Shown: piece after piece, positions 17,733-25,497 of the stretch | How positions within the stretch are numbered: the first letter of the stretch is position 1 | Layout: every line of letters starts with the position of its first letter | NCBI RefSeq assembly: GCF_014650875.1 | Contig: NZ_BMVU01000011.1 | Span: forward strand, 62,001 to 126,000 | Length of the DNA stretch: 64,000 nucleotides | From: Streptomyces minutiscleroticus | GTDB lineage: Bacteria; Actinomycetota; Actinomycetes; Streptomycetales; Streptomycetaceae | Direction of reading: 5' to 3' | Notes under the pieces: model-generated | Told to the model about the DNA's origin: nothing | What the model saw: the letters and a program-made list of their open reading frames with translations, nothing else | Database searches by the model: none | Program-made: the position numbers and the translations under genes

Positions 17733-18607
17733 TGGCCACCGAGATCCAGACCCAGGTCGACGTCAAGACCGTCGCCGTCATCGGGGCCGCCGGCAAGATG
17801 GGCCAGCGCGTCTCGAACAACCTGGTCGAGAGCGACTTCCGGGTGCTGTTCAGCGAGGCGTCCCCCAAGGGCCAGGAGCTGATCAAGGGCCTGGGCCGCG
17901 AGCTGACCGAGTCCGCCGACGCGGCCGCCGAGGCCGACGTCGTCATCCTCGCCGTCCCGGACGTCGTCCTCGGCAAGGTCTCCGAGGAGCTCGTCCCGCT
18001 GATGAAGTCCGGGGCCGTCGTGCTGACCCTGGACCCGGCCGCCGCCTACGCCGGCCTGCTGTTCGAGCGCGAGGACGTCCACTACGCCTGCGCCCACCCC
18101 TGCCACCCGTCCGTCTTCCTGGAGCGCACCACCAAGGAGGAGTGGCAGGACACCTTCGGCGGCATCGCCGCGCCGCAGGAGGTCGTGGCCGCGTACGAGG
18201 GCGGCGACGCCGCCAAGCAGGAGCTGGCCGAGTCCGTCATCCGCGTCATGTACGCGCCGGTCGTCGACGTGCACTGGGTGACCGTCAAGCAGCTCGCCGT
18301 CCTGGAGCCGACCCTCGTCGAGACCATCGCCTGCATGGTGGGTGCCCTGCTCACCGAGGCCCTGCACGAGACGGTCCACACCGTCGGCGTCCCGGAGAAG
18401 GCGGCCCGCGCGATGCTCCTGGGCCACACCCAGGTCGCCCTCGCCAACACCCTCAAGGGCTCCAACCCGTTCTCCGACGCCTGCCTGATCGCCATGGACT
18501 ACGGCCGCGAGTCCATCGTCCGCGACGACTGGAAGAAGGTCTTCGAGGACGAGGAGCTGGACAAGGTCATCACGCGCATGCTGAAGATCAAGGAGATCAA
18601 GCGCTGA
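17732..18607 (+). CDS. apnO: NAD-dependent oxidoreductase, probable D-apionate oxidoisomerase ApnO
   Basis: A 291-residue oxidoreductase. The N-terminal Rossmann fold has VAVIGAAGKMGQRVSNNLVE. A beta-strand ILAVPDVVL follows, then ACAHPCHPSVF, a Cys/His-rich segment near the presumed active site. The C-terminal helical domain resembles the phosphogluconate-dehydrogenase C-terminal family. ApnO enzymes of this architecture oxidise and rearrange D-apionate to 3-oxo-isoapionate, which OiaC then decarboxylates. Last gene of the operon; TAATG overlap upstream. Without the neighbours it could only be called an NAD-binding dehydrogenase, so the symbol depends on pathway logic. Confidence 0.65.
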   Translation: MATEIQTQVDVKTVAVIGAAGKMGQRVSNNLVESDFRVLFSEASPKGQELIKGLGRELTESADAAAEADVVILAVPDVVLGKVSEELVPLMKSGAVVLTLDPAAAYAGLLFEREDVHYACAHPCHPSVFLERTTKEEWQDTFGGIAAPQEVVAAYEGGDAAKQELAESVIRVMYAPVVDVHWVTVKQLAVLEPTLVETIACMVGALLTEALHETVHTVGVPEKAARAMLLGHTQVALANTLKGSNPFSDACLIAMDYGRESIVRDDWKKVFEDEELDKVITRMLKIKEIKR

Positions 18608-18969
18608 ACCCCGGGGCGGCCGTCCGCCCGGTCCCGCGGACCGGGCGGCGGCCCCTCGCGCGCACCCGCCCGGGACCCGTCCCCGCCGGTCCCGGGCACC
18701 GGCGTGCCCGCGGGCCGGTACCGCGCCGTACGCCCCGGCAGGCGACACGGCCGCCGGTGCGCCCGCTCCCGCCGTGCCGCCCGGCCGGCCCTCGCCCGCG
18801 CGCGGACGTCGCCGTCGACGGGCCTCGCCGCCCCGCTGACGAACGCCGCGCGGGCGCGGCACGGCCGGGCCGCCGCCCGGGCGGTCCCGTCGGGCACCGC
18901 CGTCCGCTTCCGCGTCCGCGGGGCGACGGACGCCACCGCCCCGCCCCGGGGCGGGCAGCACCGGCAGTC

Positions 18970-19250
18970 GAGGTCAAGCGCGCCTTCCTCGCCCACCACG
19001 TGCTGGTCTTCCGCGACCAGGACATCATCCCCGAGGACCACAAGCGCTTCGCCGGGCTCTTCGGCGAACTGCACCCGGTCGCCCTCGCCGCCGAGGACTC
19101 CGACCCGCACATCCTGGAGATCAGCGCGTCCAAGGAGTCGCGCGAGGTGGCCGGCAACGGCTGGCACGCCGACGGCACCGCCGACGAGGAGCCCTCGCTC
19201 GGCTCGATGCTGCGCATCACCCGCATCGCGGAGGCCGGCAGCGGCCCCGG
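18970..19250 (+). pseudogene. TauD/TfdA dioxygenase remnant
   Basis: About 90 residues of a Fe(II)/2-oxoglutarate dioxygenase can be read: VEVKRAFLAHHVLVFRDQD, FAGLFGELHP and NGWHADGTADEEPS, the last carrying the HxD metal-binding motif. The expected N-terminal 30 residues, the second half with the distal His and the 2-oxoglutarate Arg are all missing, and the flanks have unrelated composition. No start codon or ribosome-binding site precedes it. This is a truncated, dead gene, probably left by deletion between the apionate operon and the STM4011 cassette. Confidence 0.7.
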
Positions 19251-19329
19251 TGTACGGCTCGGGTGGGCGTCGACCCGGATATACGAAGAACGGCTTTTCC
19301 GACTCGCTGTGGACGCATGTGATGTACGT

Positions 19330-20265
19330 CTACCGGTTGTTCACCGGTTCCGGTGACGGGTCGGCCGCCCCGGCGATTTCGAGGGGCAGCAGGCGGCCGG
19401 CCGGCGCGGGCGCGGTGCGCGGCACGCGTTCGAGGACGCCGCCCGCGAAGACGTCGTACAGCGGCAGCGTCTCCAGGTGCACGTAGCCGATGTGGCAGTC
19501 GCACACGGCCAGCGGGCAGGGGCGCGGGGCGAGGGCCGCACGGTACGAACCGTCGTAGAGGTTGCCCAGCTCCGCACGGACGAAGTGGCAGCGGCGGACC
19601 GTGCCGTCGCCGTCCACCGACACGACCGACTCGCCCGTGCGGCAGGGCAGTCCGGCCGACCGGTGCGGGTGGCGGCTGTAGGGGAACAGGGGGTCGAGGC
19701 CCGTCCAGCGCGCCGCCTCCTCGTCCGTGTAGGTGTGCCCCTCCGCGGCGTTCACCCACAGGTACACGTGCTCGGGCAGGGCCGCCCGCAACTCCCGCGC
19801 GTGGTCCAGGTGTCCGGGGAGTCCGACGACGCCGACGCTGAAGCGGACGCCCAGCTCCGCCAGCCGGCGGGTCTTGGCCAGGAAGCGCTCGTACGGTGTC
19901 TGGCCCGGGTGGTACGTGCACCACAGGGCGACCGTGTCGAGGTCGGCGTCCGCGAGCCAGTCGGTGCGGCAGCTGAGGTTGGTCTGGATCGCGACCCGTC
20001 GCACGTGCGGCAGGTGCGACAGCTCCACCAGGGCCCGGCGGTACCAGGAGCGCACCAGCCCCTCGCCCCAGGGCGTGAAGAGCACGGACAACCGGTCGCC
20101 CGCCTGGCCGCCCGCCCAGGACGTGAACCGTTCGAGGGCGGCGCGGTCGGCCCGCAGCTGCTCCGCCGAGTCGCGGCGCTTGGCGAACGGGCAGTACGGG
20201 CAGTCGTAGTCGCAGGAGGCCAGCGGGCCCCGGTACAGCAGCGTCAGGTCCACGGCGGCCGTCAC
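19330..20265 (-). CDS. STM4011-family radical SAM protein
   Basis: A 311-residue radical SAM enzyme. CX3CX2C is present near the N-terminus (SCDYDCPYCPFAK, residues about 17-26) for the SAM-binding 4Fe-4S cluster. A C-terminal set of cysteines (VRRCHFV, then CPLAVCDCHIGY) suggests a second, auxiliary Fe-S cluster. The order STM4015-4014-4013-4012-4011 identifies the family, named after Salmonella loci; no function has been established to my knowledge. GTG 20265 overlaps the STM4012 stop (GTGA). Probably modifies a peptide or small molecule together with the other four proteins. Confidence 0.85.
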   Translation of the reverse strand: MTAAVDLTLLYRGPLASCDYDCPYCPFAKRRDSAEQLRADRAALERFTSWAGGQAGDRLSVLFTPWGEGLVRSWYRRALVELSHLPHVRRVAIQTNLSCRTDWLADADLDTVALWCTYHPGQTPYERFLAKTRRLAELGVRFSVGVVGLPGHLDHARELRAALPEHVYLWVNAAEGHTYTDEEAARWTGLDPLFPYSRHPHRSAGLPCRTGESVVSVDGDGTVRRCHFVRAELGNLYDGSYRAALAPRPCPLAVCDCHIGYVHLETLPLYDVFAGGVLERVPRTAPAPAGRLLPLEIAGAADPSPEPVNNR

Positions 20266-21629
20266 TTCGGCTCGTACGCGGCCATCGCGGCCCGCACGGC
20301 GGCGGAGAACAGGCCGGGGCCGACCGCGTCCGAGTGCGCCAGCCCCTCGGGCGAGAGCCGCAGCAGGTCCGGACCGGTGTCCGCGAGCCAGCCGCGGGCG
20401 GCGAAGGCCGCCAGCTCGGCCGGGAAGTCCTCGTGCGGGAGCGAGCCGAACCGCTCGCGGTACTCCGCGACCGCCAGCCCTCCGGCCTGGAGCAGCGACT
20501 GCAGCAGGTGCCGCCGCCGGGCCTCGTCCCGCTCGACGTACCGGCCGTGCACGGCGCGGGTGAAGTCCTCGGTCGCCGTGTAGGCGTCGACGATGGCGCG
20601 GATCTCCCGCATGTCGACCGCGTAGTCGAAGGAGTAGTGCAGCGACGAGGTGTACGAGCGGGCGCCGCAGCCGAGGCCGATCATGCCGTCGGTCTGGCAG
20701 GCGTGGTCGTCCGGGCCCTGCGGGGGCGCGTCCGCGCGCCGGAACATGCGCATCGACACCTGCTCGTAGCCGTGCGCGAGCAGGTGGTCGCGGCCCTCCC
20801 GGTAGCGGCGCAGCCGCTGCTCGTCCCAGGCGCGGTCGGCCGCCGCCGGGTCGGCGTGCCGGCCGAGGCCGGTGAGCGGCCGGACGTAGAGCGGGTAGAG
20901 GTAGACCTCCTCGGGCCGCCAGGCGAGGGCGGCGTCGAGGGAGAGCCGCCAACTGGCCGCCGTCTGGCCGTCGATGCCGTAGATGAGGTCGATGTTGAGC
21001 ACGGGGATGCGGCTGTCGCGGATGCGGCCCAGCGCCGCCTCGACGTCGGCGCGCCGCTGCGGGCGCACGGCGGCGCGGGCCTCCGCCTCCACGAAGCTCT
21101 GCACGCCGAGGCTCAGCCGGGTGGTACCCCGCTCGGCCAGGACGGCGAGCCGGTCGGCGGTCGCCGTGGCGGGCGAGGCCTCCACGGACAGCGGCACGGC
21201 GCGCAGGTCGGCGCCCATGCGGTGCTCGGCGATGTCGCAGAGCCGCGCCAGTTCCTCCGCCTCCAGGAAGGTGGGGGTGCCGCCGCCGAACGCGGCGTTC
21301 GCGAACCGCACGGGCTCCTCGTCGCCGAGCGCCTCCCGTACGGCGGCCGCCTGCCGTTCGAGCGCGTCCAGGTAGCGGCCGGTCAGCCCCTCGGGCGCGC
21401 CGACGCGGGTGAAGAGGTTGCAGAAGCCGCAGCGCACCTCGCAGAACGGTATGTGCAGGTACAGCGAGAGCGCCTGGCGCGGCTCGCCGGCCCACAGGTC
21501 CCTCAGGAGCGGGCGGGGCGCGAGCGGCCGGTAGGACGTCTTGTGCGGGTACGCGTAGACGTAGCTCTGGTAGGGGCGCGGCAGGCCGGCGGTCTCGGTG
21601 GTCGTGGCGGACGGCGCGGTGACGGTCAT
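20262..21629 (-). CDS. STM4012-family radical SAM protein (HemW-like)
   Basis: A 455-residue radical SAM enzyme resembling HemN/HemW. CX3CX2C occurs at LHIPFCEVRCGFCNLF (residues about 57-70), followed by AAFGGGTPTFLE and RLSLGVQSFVE, both characteristic of the HemN-like barrel, and a C-terminal HemN-type domain. It is distinct from housekeeping coproporphyrinogen dehydrogenase and heme chaperone HemW by operon context. ATG 21629 overlaps the STM4013 stop (ATGA). Its HemW likeness raises the possibility that it handles a tetrapyrrole or methyl transfer, but this is not demonstrated. Confidence 0.85.
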   Translation of the reverse strand: MTVTAPSATTTETAGLPRPYQSYVYAYPHKTSYRPLAPRPLLRDLWAGEPRQALSLYLHIPFCEVRCGFCNLFTRVGAPEGLTGRYLDALERQAAAVREALGDEEPVRFANAAFGGGTPTFLEAEELARLCDIAEHRMGADLRAVPLSVEASPATATADRLAVLAERGTTRLSLGVQSFVEAEARAAVRPQRRADVEAALGRIRDSRIPVLNIDLIYGIDGQTAASWRLSLDAALAWRPEEVYLYPLYVRPLTGLGRHADPAAADRAWDEQRLRRYREGRDHLLAHGYEQVSMRMFRRADAPPQGPDDHACQTDGMIGLGCGARSYTSSLHYSFDYAVDMREIRAIVDAYTATEDFTRAVHGRYVERDEARRRHLLQSLLQAGGLAVAEYRERFGSLPHEDFPAELAAFAARGWLADTGPDLLRLSPEGLAHSDAVGPGLFSAAVRAAMAAYEPK

Positions 21630-22432
21630 GCGGACGGCTCCAGGAAGAAGTGGCTGTAGGGGACCGTCCACACGGACTCGTGTCCGATGCGGTGGCCGGT
21701 GTGTCCGTCCTCCCCGTAGGCGGTGCCGTGGTCGGAACAGACGATGGCGAAGCAGCGGCGGCGGGAGCTCATGGCGGCGAACAGCCGCCCGATGTGCCGG
21801 TCGACGTACTCCAGCGCCGCCGCGTGCGTCTCCCGGCTGTCCCCCGCCTGACGGGTGGCGCCGGGCAGGTGGAACCAGTTGGGCTGGTGCAGCGCGGACA
21901 CGTTGAGGAACAGGAACAGCCGCTGCTCGCGCGGCAGTCCCGCCACCACCTGCTCCACCCGCGCGACCTGCGCCTCGAAGGAGGTGGGCGAGGCCACGGA
22001 GAAGTCCGGCTCCCAGTGGCTCTCTCGGAAGAGGCCCGGCAGGACGCCGCCGAGCGCGCCCTGCTTGTTGAAGAAGCCGACGCCGCCGACGCACACGGTG
22101 TGATAGCCGCGCTCCGCCAGCGCGGACACCAGGTCCGGGGTGTCGAAGACGAAGGTGTGCCCGGCCGTCGTCTCACTGCCCGCGAACCGGGCGGCGAACA
22201 GCCGCGGATGCGGTCCGGGCGACGCGGGCGTGGGCAGGAACCCGGCGAACATCGCCTGGTGCGAGGCGTAGGTGAAGCTGCCCGGCGCGTGCCGCCGCTC
22301 CCAGGCGCCCCCCGGCAGGTGGGCGGCCAGGTTCGGCAGCCGGCCCGCGGCGGCCAGCTCGGCCGCGACGTCGTGGCGCAGGGTGTCGAGGGTGACCAGC
22401 AGCAGGTCGTCCCGGCCCACGACCTCGTTCAT
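21626..22432 (-). CDS. STM4013-family sulfatase/phosphatase-fold hydrolase
   Basis: A 268-residue protein of the alkaline phosphatase/sulfatase superfamily. The opening LLVTLDTLRHDV carries two metal-ligand Asp candidates and AIVCSDHGTAYGEDGHTGH carries the second Asp-His set. In place of the sulfatase CxPxR signature it has GSFTYASHQAMFAG, suggesting a Thr or Ser nucleophile. ATG 22432 gives the usual family N-terminus; an in-frame ATG at 22537 would overlap STM4014, but the intervening region holds a perfect hairpin. Coupled downstream to STM4012. Confidence 0.8.
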   Translation of the reverse strand: MNEVVGRDDLLLVTLDTLRHDVAAELAAAGRLPNLAAHLPGGAWERRHAPGSFTYASHQAMFAGFLPTPASPGPHPRLFAARFAGSETTAGHTFVFDTPDLVSALAERGYHTVCVGGVGFFNKQGALGGVLPGLFRESHWEPDFSVASPTSFEAQVARVEQVVAGLPREQRLFLFLNVSALHQPNWFHLPGATRQAGDSRETHAAALEYVDRHIGRLFAAMSSRRRCFAIVCSDHGTAYGEDGHTGHRIGHESVWTVPYSHFFLEPSA

Positions 22433-22434
22433 GT

Positions 22435-22470
22435 CCGGGGTCCCGGACTCGGTCGCGTCCGGGACCCCGG
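22435..22470. promoter_or_regulatory. 14-bp perfect hairpin just before the STM4013 start
   Basis: Bases 22435-22448 are the reverse complement of 22457-22470, with an eight-base loop. On the minus strand it sits within 3-40 bases of the proposed STM4013 ATG, where a ribosome-binding site should be. It could tune translation or transcription between STM4014 and STM4013. Confidence 0.5.
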
Positions 22471-22520
22471 TGAGGGGTATGTGGGCCGGCGAGGTCACCG
22501 GCTCCTGTGCGGGGGAGGGG

Positions 22521-23768
22521 TCAAGTGGTCGGTGCATGAGGGGTCCTGTTGCTGGTGCTGATTCCGGTGTCGGGCGTGGGCGGCGGCTGCGGTGCGGACC
22601 GCCCCTGCCGGCCGCCGGCGGTGACGTACGGCGGGACGGCGGGCGACGGGCGGGGCGCGAACCGGCCGTCCCGGACCGCGGCGATCTGCGCCCCGTAGGT
22701 GTCCAGCCCCTCGGCGCCGCCGCCCGGCAGCCCGGTGAGCCGCGGCAGCAGGTCCCCGAAGGCGTTGACCTCGCCCACCGCGAACCGGCGCCAGCCGGTC
22801 ACCGGCAGCAGGTCGACCCCGACGCACAGCGTGCCCGGGAAGCAGGCGGCCGCGCGCTCGCAGACGCCGAGGAGCTCGCCCCACCGGCCGCCGACCGCGT
22901 CGGTCACCGCGGACAGGTCGCCGCGCCGCCCGCCGAGGTGCAGGTTGGTCATGGGGGAGCGGCTGGTGCGGACGACCGCGTGCGTGGCGCGGCCGGCCAC
23001 CACCAGGACCCGCAGGTCGGCCGCCCGGCCCTCCACGGAGGCCTTGGGCACCCACCGTTCGACGTGCAGGCCGTCCGGCGCCAGCCGGTCCACGACGGCC
23101 GCGACGTCCCGCTCGTCGGTGTAGCGGCGCACCCGCAGCGAGTTGTACAGCCGGCCGTCCGGCGCGATCTCCACCGAGGTGGTGGCCCGGACCCGGCCGG
23201 GACCCGCCGTCTCGACCGCCAGCACGCCGGAGGCCGACGAGCCGTGGGCGAGCTTCACGAAGGCGCGCGGCATGGCGTGCTCCCGCAGCAGCGCGCGCAC
23301 GTCGGACCAGCCGCGCACCGGCACCGCGCCGCCCGAGGTGGGCGACGGCGGCACCGGCACCCCGGCCGCGTCGAGCAGGCCGTGGCAGAGCCGCTTGTCG
23401 AACAGCACGGCCAGCTCACCCGGGTCGTCCAGGCGCAGGCCGCCGCGCAGGGTCCCCACGGCGGCCAGGAAACGCCCGTACCAGCGGGCCGAGCCCTCCA
23501 CCCGCGTCGGGTCGCCGACGTCGCGCAGCGCCCGGTCCACCCACGCGTCCTCGCCGGGCGAGTCCAGGCGCACGACCTCGTCGTCGGCGAACGCGTGGCC
23601 GCCGTCCCGCAGCACGTCGCGCCATTCGACGACGCGGGGCTCCGGGAGGCCCGCCGCGCGGGCGGCCGCCGCGAAGAGCCGGACCCGCCGGTTGCCGCCG
23701 TTGCCGACGACGGCCCACCTGCGCGCCGCCCACGGCCCGCCGTCCACCTGCTCCGGTCCGTCGCTCAC
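22521..23768 (-). CDS. STM4014-family ATP-grasp-like protein
   Basis: A 415-residue protein with ATP-grasp features: a Lys/Gly-rich loop at RAFVKLAHGSSASGVLAVE (residues about 168-186), an ERWVPKA segment, and a metal-binding-type strand at FAVGEVNAFGDLLPRL. The N-terminal AVVGNGGNRRVRLFAAAARAAG resembles a pre-ATP-grasp Rossmann-like domain. ATP-grasp enzymes join an acyl phosphate to an amine or thiol, so the operon contains a potential ligase. The C-terminal 60 residues are Pro/Gly-rich. GTG 23768 has a GGGGGAGG ribosome-binding site. Second gene of the cassette after STM4015. Confidence 0.8.
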   Translation of the reverse strand: MSDGPEQVDGGPWAARRWAVVGNGGNRRVRLFAAAARAAGLPEPRVVEWRDVLRDGGHAFADDEVVRLDSPGEDAWVDRALRDVGDPTRVEGSARWYGRFLAAVGTLRGGLRLDDPGELAVLFDKRLCHGLLDAAGVPVPPSPTSGGAVPVRGWSDVRALLREHAMPRAFVKLAHGSSASGVLAVETAGPGRVRATTSVEIAPDGRLYNSLRVRRYTDERDVAAVVDRLAPDGLHVERWVPKASVEGRAADLRVLVVAGRATHAVVRTSRSPMTNLHLGGRRGDLSAVTDAVGGRWGELLGVCERAAACFPGTLCVGVDLLPVTGWRRFAVGEVNAFGDLLPRLTGLPGGGAEGLDTYGAQIAAVRDGRFAPRPSPAVPPYVTAGGRQGRSAPQPPPTPDTGISTSNRTPHAPTT

Positions 23769-23810
23769 GGCCGCTCACCTCCCCCGTCGTGCCCCGTCCC
23801 GCGTACGCCG

Positions 23811-24785
23811 CTACTCACCGACCGCGACGAAACGCCAGACCGTGCCGTCCTCCTCCTCGTCGGAGTCGGCGTCGTCCGGGTCGAGGTCCACCTCCACGCC
23901 CGCGGGCTCCAGCGTCTCCCGCAGCCGGGTGCGCAGGGCCGCGCTCAGGTAGTTGTGGTGCAGGTCCAGCTTCTTCAGGTGGGTCAGCGGCTGGCCCGTC
24001 AGGAGCGCCGTCGCGCCGTCGTCGGTCAGGACGCCCATCGACACGTCCAGGACCTCCAGACGCGCCACCACGGGCGCCGAGGCGAGACGCGCGCAGACCT
24101 CGTCCTGGATCTCGCTGTTGCGCAGCGCCAGGTACTTCAGGGCGGGCAGGCGGTCGCCCGCGAAGAACGGCTCCAGGTCGCCCGCCTCGGCGTCACCGCC
24201 GTAGTCGGACGTGCCGAGCCACAGGTCCAGGTGGACGAGGGCGGGCAGGTCGCTCGCCGCGACGCCGCGCACGGCCGCGGCGGGCATGCCGCCGGTCTGG
24301 ACGACCAGCTTCCGCAGCCGCTCGTGGCGGACCGCGGGGAACTCCAGGCCCGTGCCGCCGCGCACGCCCAGCTCCTCCAGGAGCGGGAAGGCGGCCAGCA
24401 GGGGAGTCACGTCGCCCTGGTTGATCCAGGAGATCTCGCACTCCTCCATCATCATGTCGCCGAGGAACACCGCCCGCAGGGCGGGCAGCCGGTCGCGGGC
24501 CGCCACCAGTGCCCCGATCACCGCCTCGGGACCCGAGTCGTACGCGTCGCTCCACGCGCCGACGATCAGGGCCCGCACGCCGGACGTGTCCACGGCGTCG
24601 AGGAAGCGGGCGAAGGCGTCCTCCCACGACTCGTCGCTCTCGTACGGGTACACGGCGATCCGCCAGGCCACCGAGCCGGGCTCCGGCGGGACCGCCCCCG
24701 CCGCCTTTGCCGACCTGCCGTAGGCGTTCCAGAACTCGAAGACGGGCAGGCCGTGGAATTCCTGCAGGTGCTCCCCGATGGTCAT
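23811..24785 (-). CDS. STM4015-family leucine-rich-repeat protein
   Basis: A 324-residue protein with leucine-rich repeats in the C-terminal half: LPALKYLALRNSEIQDEVCA, VVARLEVLDVSMGVLTDDGA and LTHLKKLDLHHNYLSAALR, spaced about 25 residues apart. The N-terminal domain has a distinct GLPVFEFWNAYG beginning. The C-terminus is strongly acidic before a final WRFVAVGE. It is the promoter-proximal gene of the STM4011-4015 cassette. A recognition or scaffold role, or being the modified substrate, would fit; none is proven. Start ATG 24785. Confidence 0.82.
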   Translation of the reverse strand: MTIGEHLQEFHGLPVFEFWNAYGRSAKAAGAVPPEPGSVAWRIAVYPYESDESWEDAFARFLDAVDTSGVRALIVGAWSDAYDSGPEAVIGALVAARDRLPALRAVFLGDMMMEECEISWINQGDVTPLLAAFPLLEELGVRGGTGLEFPAVRHERLRKLVVQTGGMPAAAVRGVAASDLPALVHLDLWLGTSDYGGDAEAGDLEPFFAGDRLPALKYLALRNSEIQDEVCARLASAPVVARLEVLDVSMGVLTDDGATALLTGQPLTHLKKLDLHHNYLSAALRTRLRETLEPAGVEVDLDPDDADSDEEEDGTVWRFVAVGE

Positions 24786-25003
24786 GTGTGCCCGCTCCTC
24801 TGCCCGTAGCCGTGAAGGTGTCCGGCGGCACTCGCCGCGTCCGGACACAGGGAGTTCTACCAAGCCCCGCCGACAACGCGGGCGACGGGGCTCGGCAGGA
24901 GCCGCGCGTGCCCCGTTGTCAGTGCCCGCCTCTACGGTCCCTGCCATGGCACACCGCGTGCCCGTCGGCTTCGTCGACGGACGCGCGGACGCACATGCGC
25001 GCA

Positions 25004-25027
25004 AGACACACAGACACACAGACACAC
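25004..25027. repeat. three tandem 8-bp units AGACACAC
   Basis: AGACACAC is repeated three times without interruption, 22 bases upstream of the 108-residue gene. It lies in the divergent promoter region of the STM4015 cassette. Copy number is likely variable between strains. Confidence 0.7.
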
Positions 25028-25048
25028 GACACGAACGGACGGACAGTC

Positions 25049-25375
25049 ATGTACCGGCAAGGAGACGTCCTCATCATGCCGCTGGCGGAGAGCGCCGTGC
25101 CCGACGCGGCGGCCGATGCCGCGTCGCTGCCGCGCGACGCCCGCGGCCGGCTCGTGCTGGCCCGCGGTGAGGTGACCGGGCACGCGCACGCCGTGCTCGG
25201 TGCGGGCCGGCTGGTCCAGGAGGCGGGTCCGTTCGGGCCGATGCTCCTGCACCTGCCCGAGGGCGGGCGAGTCGTCCACGAGGAGCACGCGGCGATCTCG
25301 CTGCCCAAGGGGTGGTACCGGGTCGTGCGTCAGCGGGAGTACGTGCCCGGGTCTGTACGGATCGTGGCCGACTGA
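25049..25375 (+). CDS. hypothetical 108-aa protein divergent from STM4015
   Basis: Function not recognised. A compact, beta-rich soluble protein: MYRQGDVLIMPLAESAVPDA, GRLVLARGEVTGHAHAVLG and GGRVVHEEHAAISLPKGWYR, with three His residues in or near GHAHAV and VVHEEHAA that could bind metal. No signal peptide or membrane segment. ATG 25049 is the only good start; no canonical ribosome-binding site is seen. It sits divergent from the STM4011-4015 cassette and upstream of a DUF6745 gene, an association I recall from other Streptomyces genomes but cannot verify here. Confidence 0.7.
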   Translation: MYRQGDVLIMPLAESAVPDAAADAASLPRDARGRLVLARGEVTGHAHAVLGAGRLVQEAGPFGPMLLHLPEGGRVVHEEHAAISLPKGWYRVVRQREYVPGSVRIVAD

Positions 25376-25497
25376 CACACCGTCAGGTGCCCGCGCCGCA
25401 GGCGGACGGCGGGCGACGGACAGCGGACAGCGCACGACGAGCAACGAGCGATGAACGACGAGCAACGGACGACGGACGGGTTCAGGGGAGGAACGGC

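Noticed and set aside
24945..25048. ATG near 24945 opening MAHRVPVGFVDGRADAHAR.
   Set aside because: It continues through the AGACACAC repeats into the wrong frame of the 108-aa gene and has no domain.
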